64,000 nt of DNA, from the NCBI RefSeq assembly GCF_041415945.1, contig NZ_JBGCUS010000001.1, positions 1,550,001 through 1,614,000 on the forward strand, in the 5' to 3' direction. This document shows, in pieces, positions 40,774-48,993 of this stretch (positions are counted from its first letter, which is position 1; every line of letters starts with the position of its first letter). Source of the DNA: Ancylobacter sp. IITR112 (GTDB taxonomy: Bacteria; Pseudomonadota; Alphaproteobacteria; Rhizobiales; Xanthobacteraceae). Below the pieces are notes generated by a model, which saw only the letters and a list, made by a program, of their open reading frames with translations, was not told the DNA's origin and made no database searches. The translations under genes were made by a program, and so were the position numbers.

Positions 40774-41538
40774 GTGACGTGGACCCGCGTGTTCGTCAGC
40801 GAGTATTTCCCGCTGTTCGTCGCTTTCATCGCCACCGTGCCGCTGCTGGCGGGCTGGGCCTGCTACCGGGTAGCGATGCACCCGCGTCTCGTCGCGGTGT
40901 TCGTGCCGCGCGACCTGCAGACCTCCTATCTCGGCGCGCTGACGCTGCCCTTCGCGCTGTTCCTCGCCTTCATGGTGAGCGACATCTGGAACCGCGAGAC
41001 GCTCTACGCCAAGACCGTGCTGCAGGAAGTACAGAAGCTCGACGCCATGCTCGATGTCGCCCGCGTGTGCGGTCCGGTCTGCGCACCGATCGACGACGCG
41101 GTCGGCGTCTATGCCCGCGCGCTGTCGCGCTATGAATGGGACGAGGGTTGGGTGCGGCCCAATGCCGAGGTGTCAGCCACCTTCGAGGCACTGGTCGATG
41201 CCATCGGCCGGGCCGAGGCGGACGCCGCCATTCCGACCTATATCCGCACGATACTGCTCAATGGACAGATCGAGCTGCGCCGGCTGCGCACCGATCGCTA
41301 CTTCATTCTGCATGCGGATCTGGCGCCGCACCGCTGGATCGTGGTGATGGTACTGGGCCTTCTGTCACTGATCGGCCTCGCGGCGCTGCATGTCGGCAAG
41401 CCCTATCAGCTCATCCTCGGCCTATCGACCTTCGCCATCGCCTTCTCGATGACGCTGGCCTACACCGTGGTGCTGGCGTGGCCGACCGTCGACGAGAGCA
41501 TCATTCCCTCCGAGCAGTTGCGCCGGGTGCTGGAATAG
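40774..41538 (+). CDS. DUF4239-like membrane protein
   Basis: A 254-residue protein with an N-terminal helix (FPLFVAFIATVPLLAGWACY), a second hydrophobic segment (YLGALTLPFALFLAFMVSDIW), a soluble middle, and two C-terminal helices (WIVVMVLGLLSLIGLAAL and LILGLSTFAIAFSMTLAYTVVLAW). The layout is that of DUF4239, a bestrophin-like family. It has a GTG start 13 bases after the M20 stop with GGAG upstream. The link to the deacylase is positional only. Confidence 0.65.
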   Translation: MTWTRVFVSEYFPLFVAFIATVPLLAGWACYRVAMHPRLVAVFVPRDLQTSYLGALTLPFALFLAFMVSDIWNRETLYAKTVLQEVQKLDAMLDVARVCGPVCAPIDDAVGVYARALSRYEWDEGWVRPNAEVSATFEALVDAIGRAEADAAIPTYIRTILLNGQIELRRLRTDRYFILHADLAPHRWIVVMVLGLLSLIGLAALHVGKPYQLILGLSTFAIAFSMTLAYTVVLAWPTVDESIIPSEQLRRVLE

Positions 41539-41565
41539 CGCCGCCCGGCGCCACGCAGGCGACCG

Positions 41566-42948
41566 TCAGTACCCGACCGCCGTGCCGTGCAGGTCATAGG
41601 CGTCGGCGCGCTCGATCTTGACGGTGACGATCTCGCCGACACGCAGCGGACGGCGGGCGGCGACATGCACCACGCCGTCGATTTCCGGCGCATCCGCCTT
41701 GGAGCGGCCGAGGGCGACGGTGGGGCCGACGCTGTCGATGATCACCTGCTGGCGGGTGCCGACCTTGCGCTTGAGGCGGCGGGCGCTGACGCGCTGCTGC
41801 ACCTCCATGAAGCGCTTCCAGCGCTCCTCCTTCACCTCGTCCGGCACCATCTCGGCGCCGAGCGCATTGGCGGGGGCGCCGTCCACCGGCTCATATTTGA
41901 AGCAGCCGACACGGTCGAGTTCCGCCTCTTCGAGGAAGGCAATGAGTTCCTCGAACTCCGCCTCGGTCTCGCCGGGGAAGCCGACGATGAAGGTGGAGCG
42001 CAGGGTGAGGTCCGGGCAGGCGGCGCGCCACGCCTGCACGCGGGCGAGCGTCTTCTCGTTCGAGGCCGGGCGCTTCATGCGCTTGAGCACGGTGGGGGAG
42101 GCGTGCTGGAAGGGGATGTCGAGATAGGGGAGGATGACGCCTTCCGCCATCAGCCCGATCACCTCGTCGACATGGGGGTAGGGGTAGACATAGTGCATGC
42201 GCACCCAGGCGCCGAGGCTGCCAAGTTCGCGCGCCAGATCGAAGAAGCGAGCGCGGACCTCCCGGTCCTTCCACTGGCTCGGCGCGTAGCGCAGATCCAC
42301 GCCATAGGCCGAGGTGTCCTGCGAGATGACGAGGAGTTCCTTCACCCCGGCATTCACCAGCCGTTCCGCCTCGCGCAGCACATCCGCCGCCGGCCGGCTG
42401 ACGAGATCGCCGCGCAGCTTGGGGATGATGCAGAATGTGCAGCGGTTGCTGCAGCCCTCGGAAATCTTGAGATAGGCGTAATGGCGCGGGGTGAGCTTGA
42501 TGCCCTGCGGCGGCACCAGATCGACGAAGGGATCGTGCTGCGGCGGCACCGCCTGATGCACGGCGGCGAGCACGCTCTCATATTGCTGCGGCCCGGTGAC
42601 GGCGAGCACGCCCGGATGCACATCGCGAATCTGCTCGGGCTCGGCGCCCATGCAGCCGGTGACGATGACCTTGCCATTCTCCTTCAGCGCGTCGCCGATG
42701 GCGGCGAGGCTTTCGGCCTTGGCGCTGTCGAGAAAGCCGCAGGTGTTGACGATGACCAGATCGGCGCCCTCGTGATGGCGCGACAGCTCATAGCCTTCCG
42801 AGCGCAGGCTGGTGATGATCCGTTCGCTGTCGACCAGTGCCTTCGGGCAGCCGAGCGAAACGAAGGAGATGCGCGGCGCCTCACCGCGCGCGGGGGAGAA
42901 GGCGTCGGAGGACGCGATGTCGGCCATGATCGTGGGGATACCCGGCAT
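41566..42948 (-). CDS. rimO: Ribosomal protein uS12 methylthiotransferase
   Basis: A 460-residue radical-SAM enzyme that methylthiolates an aspartate of ribosomal protein S12. It has the N-terminal MTTase domain with cysteines in [22 protein letters not shown] and VTGCMGAEP (second Fe-S cluster), the radical-SAM motif [18 protein letters not shown], and a C-terminal TRAM domain. The [11 protein letters not shown] and [11 protein letters not shown] motifs separate it from MiaB. The start at 42948 or the ATG seven codons later (MADIASSD) are both possible; neither has a strong ribosome site. Confidence 0.95.
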   Translation of the reverse strand: MPGIPTIMADIASSDAFSPARGEAPRISFVSLGCPKALVDSERIITSLRSEGYELSRHHEGADLVIVNTCGFLDSAKAESLAAIGDALKENGKVIVTGCMGAEPEQIRDVHPGVLAVTGPQQYESVLAAVHQAVPPQHDPFVDLVPPQGIKLTPRHYAYLKISEGCSNRCTFCIIPKLRGDLVSRPAADVLREAERLVNAGVKELLVISQDTSAYGVDLRYAPSQWKDREVRARFFDLARELGSLGAWVRMHYVYPYPHVDEVIGLMAEGVILPYLDIPFQHASPTVLKRMKRPASNEKTLARVQAWRAACPDLTLRSTFIVGFPGETEAEFEELIAFLEEAELDRVGCFKYEPVDGAPANALGAEMVPDEVKEERWKRFMEVQQRVSARRLKRKVGTRQQVIIDSVGPTVALGRSKADAPEIDGVVHVAARRPLRVGEIVTVKIERADAYDLHGTAVGY

Positions 42949-43068
42949 TTCAGGATCGCGAGGCGTTACGGCACGCCGCCCGATCCGTCAACTGCGCCGG
43001 GCGCCACCCCGCCATGCGGCACCGCCGAAGATGGCCGCCCGGCCTGCGGAGGTCCCCCGACGCCGCGC

Positions 43069-43398
43069 TCAGGCCGCCGCGTCCTCGACCGACTGGGCGA
43101 GCACGCTCTCGAACAGTTCCACCTCGGGATGACCGAGATAGAGCGGCTTGTTGGCGCCGGCGCTGCCATGCGCCTTGCGGAAGGCTTCCGAGCGCGTCCA
43201 CGCCTCGAAATCCGCCCGCGACGCCCATTCGGAATGCGAGGCGTAGAGCGTGTGGTCGTCCTTGGTCGGGCCGCGCAGCAGATGGAATGACTTGAAGCCC
43301 GGCACGGTGCGCAGATGGCTGTCGCGCTCGCGCCAGACGGTTTCGAAATCGGCTTCCGAGCCGAGCTTTACCTTGAAACGGTTCATTGCGAGGAACAT
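43069..43398 (-). CDS. Antibiotic biosynthesis monooxygenase (ABM)-domain protein
   Basis: A 109-residue ferredoxin-like fold protein: MFLAMNRFKVKLGSEADFETVW, ERDSHLRTVPGFKSFHLLRGP, HTLYASHSEWASRADFEAW. The pattern is that of IsdG/HmoB-like ABM proteins, some of which degrade heme; the Asn in MNRFKV and Trp in SEWAS match positions conserved in that group. AAGGAG precedes the ATG. It stands 120 bases from rimO in the same orientation. Function as a heme oxygenase is plausible but unproven. Confidence 0.8.
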   Translation of the reverse strand: MFLAMNRFKVKLGSEADFETVWRERDSHLRTVPGFKSFHLLRGPTKDDHTLYASHSEWASRADFEAWTRSEAFRKAHGSAGANKPLYLGHPEVELFESVLAQSVEDAAA

Positions 43399-43548
43399 GG
43401 CGCTCTCCTTGATGTGACCCGGCGGGGGCAGACTTAACCCATCGGGAGGGCCGGGTCGATGCGGCGCGTGGCGCCGTGGCGCCGGCAAAAAAGAAGGGCG
43501 GCTCGCGCCGCCCGCCAATATCCGGGAGAGACACATCCGGAACTGGGC

Positions 43549-44118
43549 TTACTTCAGCTTGTCAACGTCGATGCCGAAAGTGACGGCGCCGATCGCCACG
43601 TCCTTGTCGGAAATGGTGACGCTGACCTGGGCGATCTTCTTGCCGTCCTCTTCCTCGACCTTGTCGACGAAGATGGTGCCGGGACCGACCGCATAGGTCT
43701 TCTGCCACTTCGCCTCATCGGCCTGCCAGAGGTCCGAGGTGCCGTCGGTCTGGCCGACATTGAGGCCGCGATTATCCATCACGAAGGCCTCGGTGATGAC
43801 ACCGCCGGAAGCATCCTTCTTCTGGATGAGGAATTCGGACAGCTTGTTCTTGCGGACCGGATCGACCACTGCCGGGTCCTTGGCGACCCACGCCTTGTCG
43901 AGGGCGATGATGTCTTCCTGCATGAGGCGCTTATGCGCCTTGTTCGACTCGATGATGGCGGTGATCACCACCGGATCGTTGAGCCACGGGGTGATCTTCT
44001 CCTGCACATAGGCCGTCGCCGGCTTCACATGCGCCGCCTGTTCCTGCGCGAAGGCGGGGGCGACGGCGAAAAGGCTCGTCGCCGCGGCGAGGGCGACGAA
44101 CGTGCTGCGGATCTTCAT
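43549..44118 (-). CDS. Secreted PDC/Cache-type sensor-domain protein
   Basis: A 189-residue exported protein with signal peptide MKIRSTFVALAAATSLFAVAPAFAQ. The mature part resembles a single PDC (Cache-like) ligand-binding domain: a long helix with AIIESNKAHKRLMQEDIIALDKAW, then EAFVMDNRGLNVGQTDGTSDLWQADEAKW and a C-terminal ISDKDVAIGAVTFGIDV. In receptors this domain is fused to membrane and signalling parts; here it stands alone in the periplasm. AGGAGG lies before the ATG. It may be a partner of a separate membrane signalling protein. Confidence 0.78.
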   Translation of the reverse strand: MKIRSTFVALAAATSLFAVAPAFAQEQAAHVKPATAYVQEKITPWLNDPVVITAIIESNKAHKRLMQEDIIALDKAWVAKDPAVVDPVRKNKLSEFLIQKKDASGGVITEAFVMDNRGLNVGQTDGTSDLWQADEAKWQKTYAVGPGTIFVDKVEEEDGKKIAQVSVTISDKDVAIGAVTFGIDVDKLK

Positions 44119-44680
44119 TGGCGTTTCCTCCTCAGGACGGTCTTCTGCCGTCCGTCCGCAGCGTAGCATGATGTAACGATGGGGACGCAAGAGGTATTCA
44201 ACGCTGCAGGGCAGCACAAATAATGGCATTAATTCGCACTCGCGAAATACTAGAGGCTGACGAAGTATAGTTTATACTCATCCGCCACTCCTGAAGACAG
44301 AATGACTATGTGCAACGAAAGAAATCCGTCGATCATACCCCCGCCAAAATGGTGATAGCTGACCAAGCGGAAGAAGCACGCTCCGAGAGCCAGCATCATC
44401 GTTCGCCCCGCTCCGATACCGCCACACTAAGCATGAGGGCGGGCCTGGGATGCCGCATTACATGTACGATGTTCCGTATTCTTCATGAGGCACCTCAAGG
44501 CTTCACGCAAAAGTGCGGCCGGGCCGTCGCCAGTTTCGCCATGATCGCGCCCAAGCGTGCCCAGATACTTCTTGACTGCGTCATTTGGGTGCCAAGATCA
44601 TCAGCCTAGGATGCGCCTGCCCGCCGAGGGACACGGCCCCGCCCCGACGGGTTTCACAAAGGCCGGAACGGGAGGTTCTC
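44119..44680. other. AT-richer intergenic region without a convincing gene
   Basis: These 562 bases are clearly less GC-rich than their flanks. A frame on the plus strand at 44310-44609 encodes a 99-residue product without family-like or structured features, so I do not call it. The perfect inverted repeat at 44264-44278 and several AT-rich hexamers suggest regulatory content or decayed foreign DNA. Confidence 0.5.
44264..44278. promoter_or_regulatory. Perfect 6-3-6 inverted repeat, possible operator
   Basis: AGTATA-GTT-TATACT is a perfect inverted repeat in AT-rich intergenic DNA, about 145 bases upstream of the PDC-domain gene start. The size and symmetry suit a dimeric helix-turn-helix regulator. 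No regulator gene is adjacent. Confidence 0.35.
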
Positions 44681-44956
44681 ATGACCAACTTGCTTGAAGG
44701 CCCCGCCTTTCGCCCCGAACCGCTGCACGTGCTGATCGGCCAGGAAGACCTGACCATCGACTCGCTCGACGGCGCCATCGGCTTCATTCGCTCGCTGCGC
44801 CACGACCGCCTCGGCCGTTTCGCGGAAATGCTGCTCACCCAGTTGGAAGCGGCGCATCTGCCGCAGCAGAAAAACGACGCCTGGGTGGCCTTCGCCACCT
44901 GGACCGAAGCCTGCCACCTGCGCAATGACGCGCATCACTGGAGCCGCGCGGCCTGA
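44681..44956 (+). CDS. Hypothetical protein, possibly DUF982-like
   Basis: A 91-residue protein starting MTNLLEGPAFRPEPLHVLIG. It has a beta-strand start, then DSLDGAIGFIRSLRHDRLGRFAEMLLTQLEAAHLPQQ and DAWVAFATWTEACHL. The plan (a short strand, then helices ending in an AFxxWxEA segment) recalls DUF982 proteins of rhizobia, but the match is weak. GGGAGG lies before the ATG. Codon use is normal for this genome, so the gene looks real. Confidence 0.6.
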   Translation: MTNLLEGPAFRPEPLHVLIGQEDLTIDSLDGAIGFIRSLRHDRLGRFAEMLLTQLEAAHLPQQKNDAWVAFATWTEACHLRNDAHHWSRAA

Positions 44957-45100
44957 GCGCCGGCGCCCCGTTCACGACGCGGCGGGAAGACCTATGCGCT
45001 TCCCGCACGTCGTTATCCCGGCTAAGTCGATGGCGGTTCCCGCGACGTTGGGTTAAGCGTGACGCGGGGGACTAGCGTTTCGTAACGTCGAGCAACCGCC

Positions 45101-45889
45101 TTGAAGCTTCGTACTGCCGCTTTCGCCGCGCTCGCCGTCGGCGCCGCCCTTCTGGCTTCCCCCTTTGCGCGGGCCCAGACCACCAGCCGTCCCGCCGACC
45201 CGGCGGCGGAGCCGCAGACCGCCCCCCAGGCAGCGCCCCCGCCGCTCGTGCTGCTGCTTGACGGGCTCGGCGTCTATGTCGAGAACGACTATATCGGCGT
45301 CTCGTCGCTGGCGCGCCCTCTCGCCCGGCAGGGCTTCCGCACCCGCACCGATTCGCATCTGATGCTGAAGTCGAAGGGCCTCGTGCCCGATGTTATCATC
45401 GGCCATTCCATGGGCGGCGAAAGCGCGCTGCGCTACGCCGCCGAACTGGCCCGCGCCGGCTACACGCCGCCGCTCGTGATCACCATCGACGCGGCGCCGG
45501 CGCCGCCGGCCTGCACGGTGCCGCGCTGTATCAACATCGCCGGACCGGGCTTCGCCCGCGTGCGCGGCGCGCGCAACATCAGCGCCTGGGACCAGGGCGC
45601 GCGTTTCGTCAACCATGCCCAGTTGCCGACCCACCCGGCCGTTCAGCAACTGATCCTCGACGAGACGGCCGCCTGGATGGCAACGTGGCGGGCGAGCCAG
45701 CCGCAAATCGCCCGCAGCGCCACCCCCAAGCCGGCCTCGCGCCAGGCCCGGCCCGAACCGGCGCCAAGGCCCGACGCCGCTCCCGCGCCCGCCCCGTCAC
45801 CCGCCGGGCCGAAAATGTGGACCATGCCGGGTTGGACCCTTCCCGACGGGTCTGCGCCGGGCTGGCCGGGCCTGCGCCAGGGGGGCTGA
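45101..45889 (+). CDS. Secreted lipase/thioesterase-like alpha/beta hydrolase
   Basis: A 262-residue protein with a signal peptide (LRTAAFAALAVGAALLASPFARAQ) and TTG start. The hydrolase core runs from LVLLLDGLGVYVENDYIGVSSLARPLARQG to the nucleophile elbow VIIGHSMGGESALRYAAEL, then VITIDAAPAPPACTVPRC and a final FVNHAQLPTHPAV that may provide the histidine. The last 80 residues are Pro/Ala-rich and probably disordered. It resembles the shorter protein at 17341. It is convergent with the LysR gene; substrate unknown. Confidence 0.68.
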   Translation: MKLRTAAFAALAVGAALLASPFARAQTTSRPADPAAEPQTAPQAAPPPLVLLLDGLGVYVENDYIGVSSLARPLARQGFRTRTDSHLMLKSKGLVPDVIIGHSMGGESALRYAAELARAGYTPPLVITIDAAPAPPACTVPRCINIAGPGFARVRGARNISAWDQGARFVNHAQLPTHPAVQQLILDETAAWMATWRASQPQIARSATPKPASRQARPEPAPRPDAAPAPAPSPAGPKMWTMPGWTLPDGSAPGWPGLRQGG

Positions 45890-45906
45890 GCCGGGCAGGG
45901 GCGGCA

Positions 45907-46800
45907 TCAGCCCCGGGGCTGCCGGACATGGTCGATCAGCGCCCGCAGCTTGGGGGCGAGATTGCGGCGGCTGGGGTAGTAGAGATAGAAGCCCGCGAAG
46001 GGTGGGCAGTAAGCGCCGAGCACCTCGACCAGTTCGCCGCGCGCGAGGAAGGGGCGGAACGTCTCTTCCATCCCGCAGGTGAGTCCGGCCCCGGCAACCG
46101 CCAGCTTGACCATCAGCGCCATGTCGTTGGTGGTGATCTCCGGCGCCACCGCCACCGCGAAATCGCGGCCATCCTCGGTGAACTCCCAGCGATAGGGCGC
46201 GACCTTCGGCGCGGGCCGCCAGCCGATGCAGCGAAAGCCGGCGAGGTCGCGCGGATGCGCCGGCGCTCCGGCGCGGGCGAGAAAGGCGGGCGCCCCGACC
46301 ACGATCTGGCGCTGCTCACCGGAGACCGGCACCGCGATCATGTCCTGCTCGATCACCTCGCCAAGCCGCACCCCGGCATCGAACCCCTCGGCGACAATGT
46401 CGAACTCGGCATCCGTCACCGTCACATCGAGCTGGATTCCGGGATGGGCGGCGGCGAAGCCTGCCAGAAGCGGCCCGGCGAGAAAGCGCTCGGCGATGGA
46501 GGAGACGGCGAGCCGAAGCTGGCCGCGCGGCTGCCCCGCATGTGCGCCCGCGTTCTCCACCGCCGCCGTGATGTCGGCCAGCGCCGGGGCCAGCGCGGCG
46601 TTGAGCCGCTCGCCCGCCTCGGTGAGGCTGACGCTGCGCGTGGTGCGGCGCACCAGCGCCAGGCCGAGCGTCGCTTCCAGCCGCCCGATGGTCTGGCTCA
46701 CCGCCGAACGTGTGACGCCCAGACGGTCGGCCGCCGCGCGGAAGCTGCGTTCCTGCGCGACGAGGGCGAACACCGAAAGTGCGTTGAGATCCGTCGCCAT
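45907..46800 (-). CDS. LysR family transcriptional regulator
   Basis: A 297-residue regulator. The winged helix-turn-helix lies at residues 1-60 (LNALSVFALVAQERSFRAAADRLGVTRSAVSQTIGRLEATLG), followed by the substrate-binding effector domain typical of the DsdA/CrgA-like subgroup (LRLAVSSIAERFLAGPLLAGFAAAHPGIQLDV). It is divergent from the short-chain dehydrogenase gene with about 106 bases between, the classic layout for a LysR protein controlling its neighbour. The inducer is unknown. Confidence 0.92.
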   Translation of the reverse strand: MATDLNALSVFALVAQERSFRAAADRLGVTRSAVSQTIGRLEATLGLALVRRTTRSVSLTEAGERLNAALAPALADITAAVENAGAHAGQPRGQLRLAVSSIAERFLAGPLLAGFAAAHPGIQLDVTVTDAEFDIVAEGFDAGVRLGEVIEQDMIAVPVSGEQRQIVVGAPAFLARAGAPAHPRDLAGFRCIGWRPAPKVAPYRWEFTEDGRDFAVAVAPEITTNDMALMVKLAVAGAGLTCGMEETFRPFLARGELVEVLGAYCPPFAGFYLYYPSRRNLAPKLRALIDHVRQPRG

Positions 46801-46906
46801 TGGTTAGTTCTCCTTCCCAACATGTCGCCTCTGGAACGGCTTATCGCAACAATGGCGGCTCGCTACCTTCCTGCCAACCACACCGGAGCAGAAAAGGAGA
46901 CGTGAC

Positions 46907-47623
46907 ATGGCTCTCGACAAGGTGGTTCTGATCACCGGCGCTTCCAGCGGCATCGGCGCCGGCATTGCCCGCGAACTCGGCCGGGCCGGGGCGCGGCTAG
47001 CGCTCGGCGCCCGCCGCACCGAGCGGCTCGACGCGCTGGCCGGCGAGATCGGCGGCGAGGTGCTGACCCGCCGTCTCGACGTGACCGACCGCGCCGATGT
47101 CGCCGCCTTCGTGGAGGCGGCCCGCGCGCACTACGGCCGGGTTGATGTGCTCATCAACAATGCCGGCATCATGCCGCTCTCACCCATGGTCTCGCTCAAG
47201 GTGGAGGAATGGGACCGCATGATCGACGTGAATATCAAGGGCGTGCTCCATGGCATCGCCGCCGTGCTGCCTGACATGACGGCGCGCGGCGCCGGCCACA
47301 TCGTCAACATCGCCTCGATCGGCGCCCTGTCGGTTGTGCCAACGGCCGCGGTCTACTGCGCCACCAAATTCGCCGTGCGCGCCCTTTCCGATGGGCTGCG
47401 GCAGGAAAACAACAAGCTGCGCGTCACCTGCATCCATCCCGGCGTGGTGGAGAGCGAACTCGCCGACACCATCACCGATCCCGTGGCGGCGGCGGCGATG
47501 AAGAGCTACCGCGCCATCGCACTGACGCCGGACGCGATCGGCCGCGCGGTGCGCTTCGCGATCGAACAGCCCGATGAGGTCGATGTCAGCGAGATCGTCG
47601 TCCGCCCCACCGCCAGCACGTGA
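46907..47623 (+). CDS. Short-chain dehydrogenase/reductase
   Basis: A 238-residue NAD(P)-dependent oxidoreductase of the classical SDR group. The cofactor motif is VLITGASSGIGAGIA, followed by INNAGIMPLSP (NNAG), the catalytic Ser in NIASIGALS, and YCATKFAV with the YxxxK pair. The basic residue in GARRTERL suggests NADP(H) preference. AAAAGGAG precedes the ATG. It is likely controlled by the divergent LysR regulator. Ten bases separate it from the Atu4866-like gene, suggesting co-transcription. Confidence 0.92.
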   Translation: MALDKVVLITGASSGIGAGIARELGRAGARLALGARRTERLDALAGEIGGEVLTRRLDVTDRADVAAFVEAARAHYGRVDVLINNAGIMPLSPMVSLKVEEWDRMIDVNIKGVLHGIAAVLPDMTARGAGHIVNIASIGALSVVPTAAVYCATKFAVRALSDGLRQENNKLRVTCIHPGVVESELADTITDPVAAAAMKSYRAIALTPDAIGRAVRFAIEQPDEVDVSEIVVRPTAST

Positions 47624-47632
47624 GGGTGAGAG

Positions 47633-48064
47633 ATGACGCGCCCCATCCTCCCGCCGCTGCTCGCCGCCTGCGCGGCCGGCAGCCTTCTCGCCCCTCCTAC
47701 CGGAGCCAACCCCGCCATGAGCACCCAAAGCACGACCACCCAGAGCATCAGCACCCCAGGCATGCCCGCTCAAACCGCGCACGCTCCCGGGGCGGCCGGC
47801 GACGCAGCCCGCACAGGCCCCGACACCGACCACCCCTATGTCGGACTGTGGGTGACGGCCGACCGCTATGTCCGCCACGAACTCCTCCCCAATGGCCGCT
47901 ATGACGAGGCGCGCGGGGCGCGGCAGAGCGCGTATCGCGGCCGCTACGAGGTGCGTGGCACCCAGATCGACTATTGGGACGATACCGGCTTCACCGCCGA
48001 CGGCGTGTTCGTTGATGCCGACACGCTGCACCATGGCGGCATGGTGCTGCGCCGGGTGAAGTGA
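47633..48064 (+). CDS. Atu4866-family protein with an export signal
   Basis: A 143-residue protein. The N-terminus (ILPPLLAACAAGSLLA) may be a signal peptide or lipoprotein signal, followed by a Ser/Thr/Gln linker. The C-terminal domain HPYVGLWVTADRYVRHELLPNGRYDEARGARQSAY and YWDDTGFTADGVFVDADTLHHGGM matches the small beta-barrel family named after Agrobacterium Atu4866. SDR genes commonly adjoin this family. Function is unknown. Confidence 0.85.
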   Translation: MTRPILPPLLAACAAGSLLAPPTGANPAMSTQSTTTQSISTPGMPAQTAHAPGAAGDAARTGPDTDHPYVGLWVTADRYVRHELLPNGRYDEARGARQSAYRGRYEVRGTQIDYWDDTGFTADGVFVDADTLHHGGMVLRRVK

Positions 48065-48343
48065 GCAACCGCGCCGCGGCGGATGAACTGCGGCGCGTCA
48101 TCCCGGCGAAGGGGCGACGCGACGGCTTGACGAGCGGGCGCCGCCTGGGGCATGGCTCGCCGGCGATCGTGCCCGGGGCCTGTGGCCCTCTCTTCGAGAC
48201 GGATGACACGCAGTCTCCACCATGGAGGCCACGCTCATCGGTCCACCATGAGAGCGCCCGGTGCCAATGCGGCGCCAATCCGGCGCCACGTCCCGGCACC
48301 CCGGTCGCCGGCACCAGCGACAATGTTGCTGGTATCGCCAGAA

Positions 48344-48433
48344 GGAAGGGTGGCCGAGTGGTTTAAGGCAGCGGTCTTGAAAACCGCCGTGGGTTCACGC
48401 CCACCGTGGGTTCGAATCCCACCCCTTCCGCCA
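48344..48433 (+). tRNA. tRNA-Ser (anticodon TGA)
   Basis: A class II tRNA with acceptor GGAAGGG / CCCTTCC, D-arm GCCGAGTGG, anticodon loop CTTGAAA within stem GCGGT / ACCGC, a long variable arm, T-arm GTGGG-TTCGAAT-CCCAC, discriminator G and encoded CCA. It borders the prophage, so its 3' end is the likely attachment site. Confidence 0.97.
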
Positions 48434-48733
48434 ATTTCATTTTTTCGATCAATAGCTTGCGGCAATCTCCCGGCGCACAATAGGGGCTGCGATTGCCGGG
48501 AACAAACGGCGACAGATCGCATTGGAATGCACGTTACGGTGCAAGAAGTCCCGAAATAGTCCCGAACAGCGTTCACGGCGTGTTCTCGGTCTGGAGCGTC
48601 CCGGCGCCCTGGCATGGCCTTCCGGAAGGAAGCCGCCGACCCGTGCCCGGTCAATGGGATATCCCAAAGTGGGAAACGAATTGAGCGCATCGGAAAGCAA
48701 GGCTTTGCAGCCGGTTCTTTCCCACTTTTGACT
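48434..48733. promoter_or_regulatory. Gene-free prophage margin with repeats and a LexA-type box
   Basis: No convincing gene is present in these 300 bases. They hold a 9-base direct repeat, AGTCCCGAA, at 48547-48555 and 48558-48566 (11-base period); a GTTC-N7-GTTC box at 48571-48585; and an 11-base perfect inverted repeat, AAAGTGGGAAA / TTTCCCACTTT, at 48666-48676 and 48718-48728. The direct repeat resembles integrase arm sites in spacing, but this is conjecture. Confidence 0.45.
48571..48585. promoter_or_regulatory. Possible LexA box in the prophage margin
   Basis: GTTCACGGCGTGTTC is a perfect GTTC-N7-GTTC repeat, but its spacer is GC-rich, unlike the AT-rich spacers of strong boxes. A chance match is possible in a window of this size. 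Confidence 0.35.
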
Positions 48734-48991
48734 TTAGGTTGGCTCCTCCCGCTCAAACTGCGCGCTGACCACCCTGTCAGTGCAAATCCAAAGGTGGCTA
48801 TGGGCGGTGTCAGGGAAGGGATACGGCCCGGCGGGCGTCTTCTCGCCACAGACCGTGCATCGCATCCTTAGCCGCACGTCGTGGATCGTCTCGCCCGGGC
48901 GCGCCCATAAATCCATCACCGAGGCGCGGACATAGACGCCTCGGTGGCCGCAGCGGCATTGAAAGCCGACCAAGGGGCTGGGGTGGCTCAT
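48734..48991 (-). CDS. Zinc-ribbon hypothetical protein
   Basis: An 85-residue protein, MSHPSPLVGFQCRCGHRGVYVRASVMD. It has two cysteine pairs, CRCGHRG near the N-terminus and RCTVCGEKTP in the middle, and a late HSHLWICTDRV. The spacing suggests a zinc ribbon, possibly DNA- or RNA-binding. A LexA-type box lies two bases upstream of the chosen ATG, so the promoter must lie further out, or the transcript is very short-leadered. No ribosome site is obvious. I do not recognise a family; such proteins are common cargo at prophage ends. Confidence 0.6.
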   Translation of the reverse strand: MSHPSPLVGFQCRCGHRGVYVRASVMDLWARPGETIHDVRLRMRCTVCGEKTPAGPYPFPDTAHSHLWICTDRVVSAQFEREEPT

Positions 48992-48993
48992 GA

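Noticed and set aside
44310..44609. 99-residue open frame in the AT-richer gap
   Set aside because: The composition is not protein-like, there is no ribosome site and no recognisable motif.
45005..45040. A further ATCCCGG-type repeat near 45,009
   Set aside because: Only one arm (TTATCCCGGC) is present; no matching second arm forms a palindrome.
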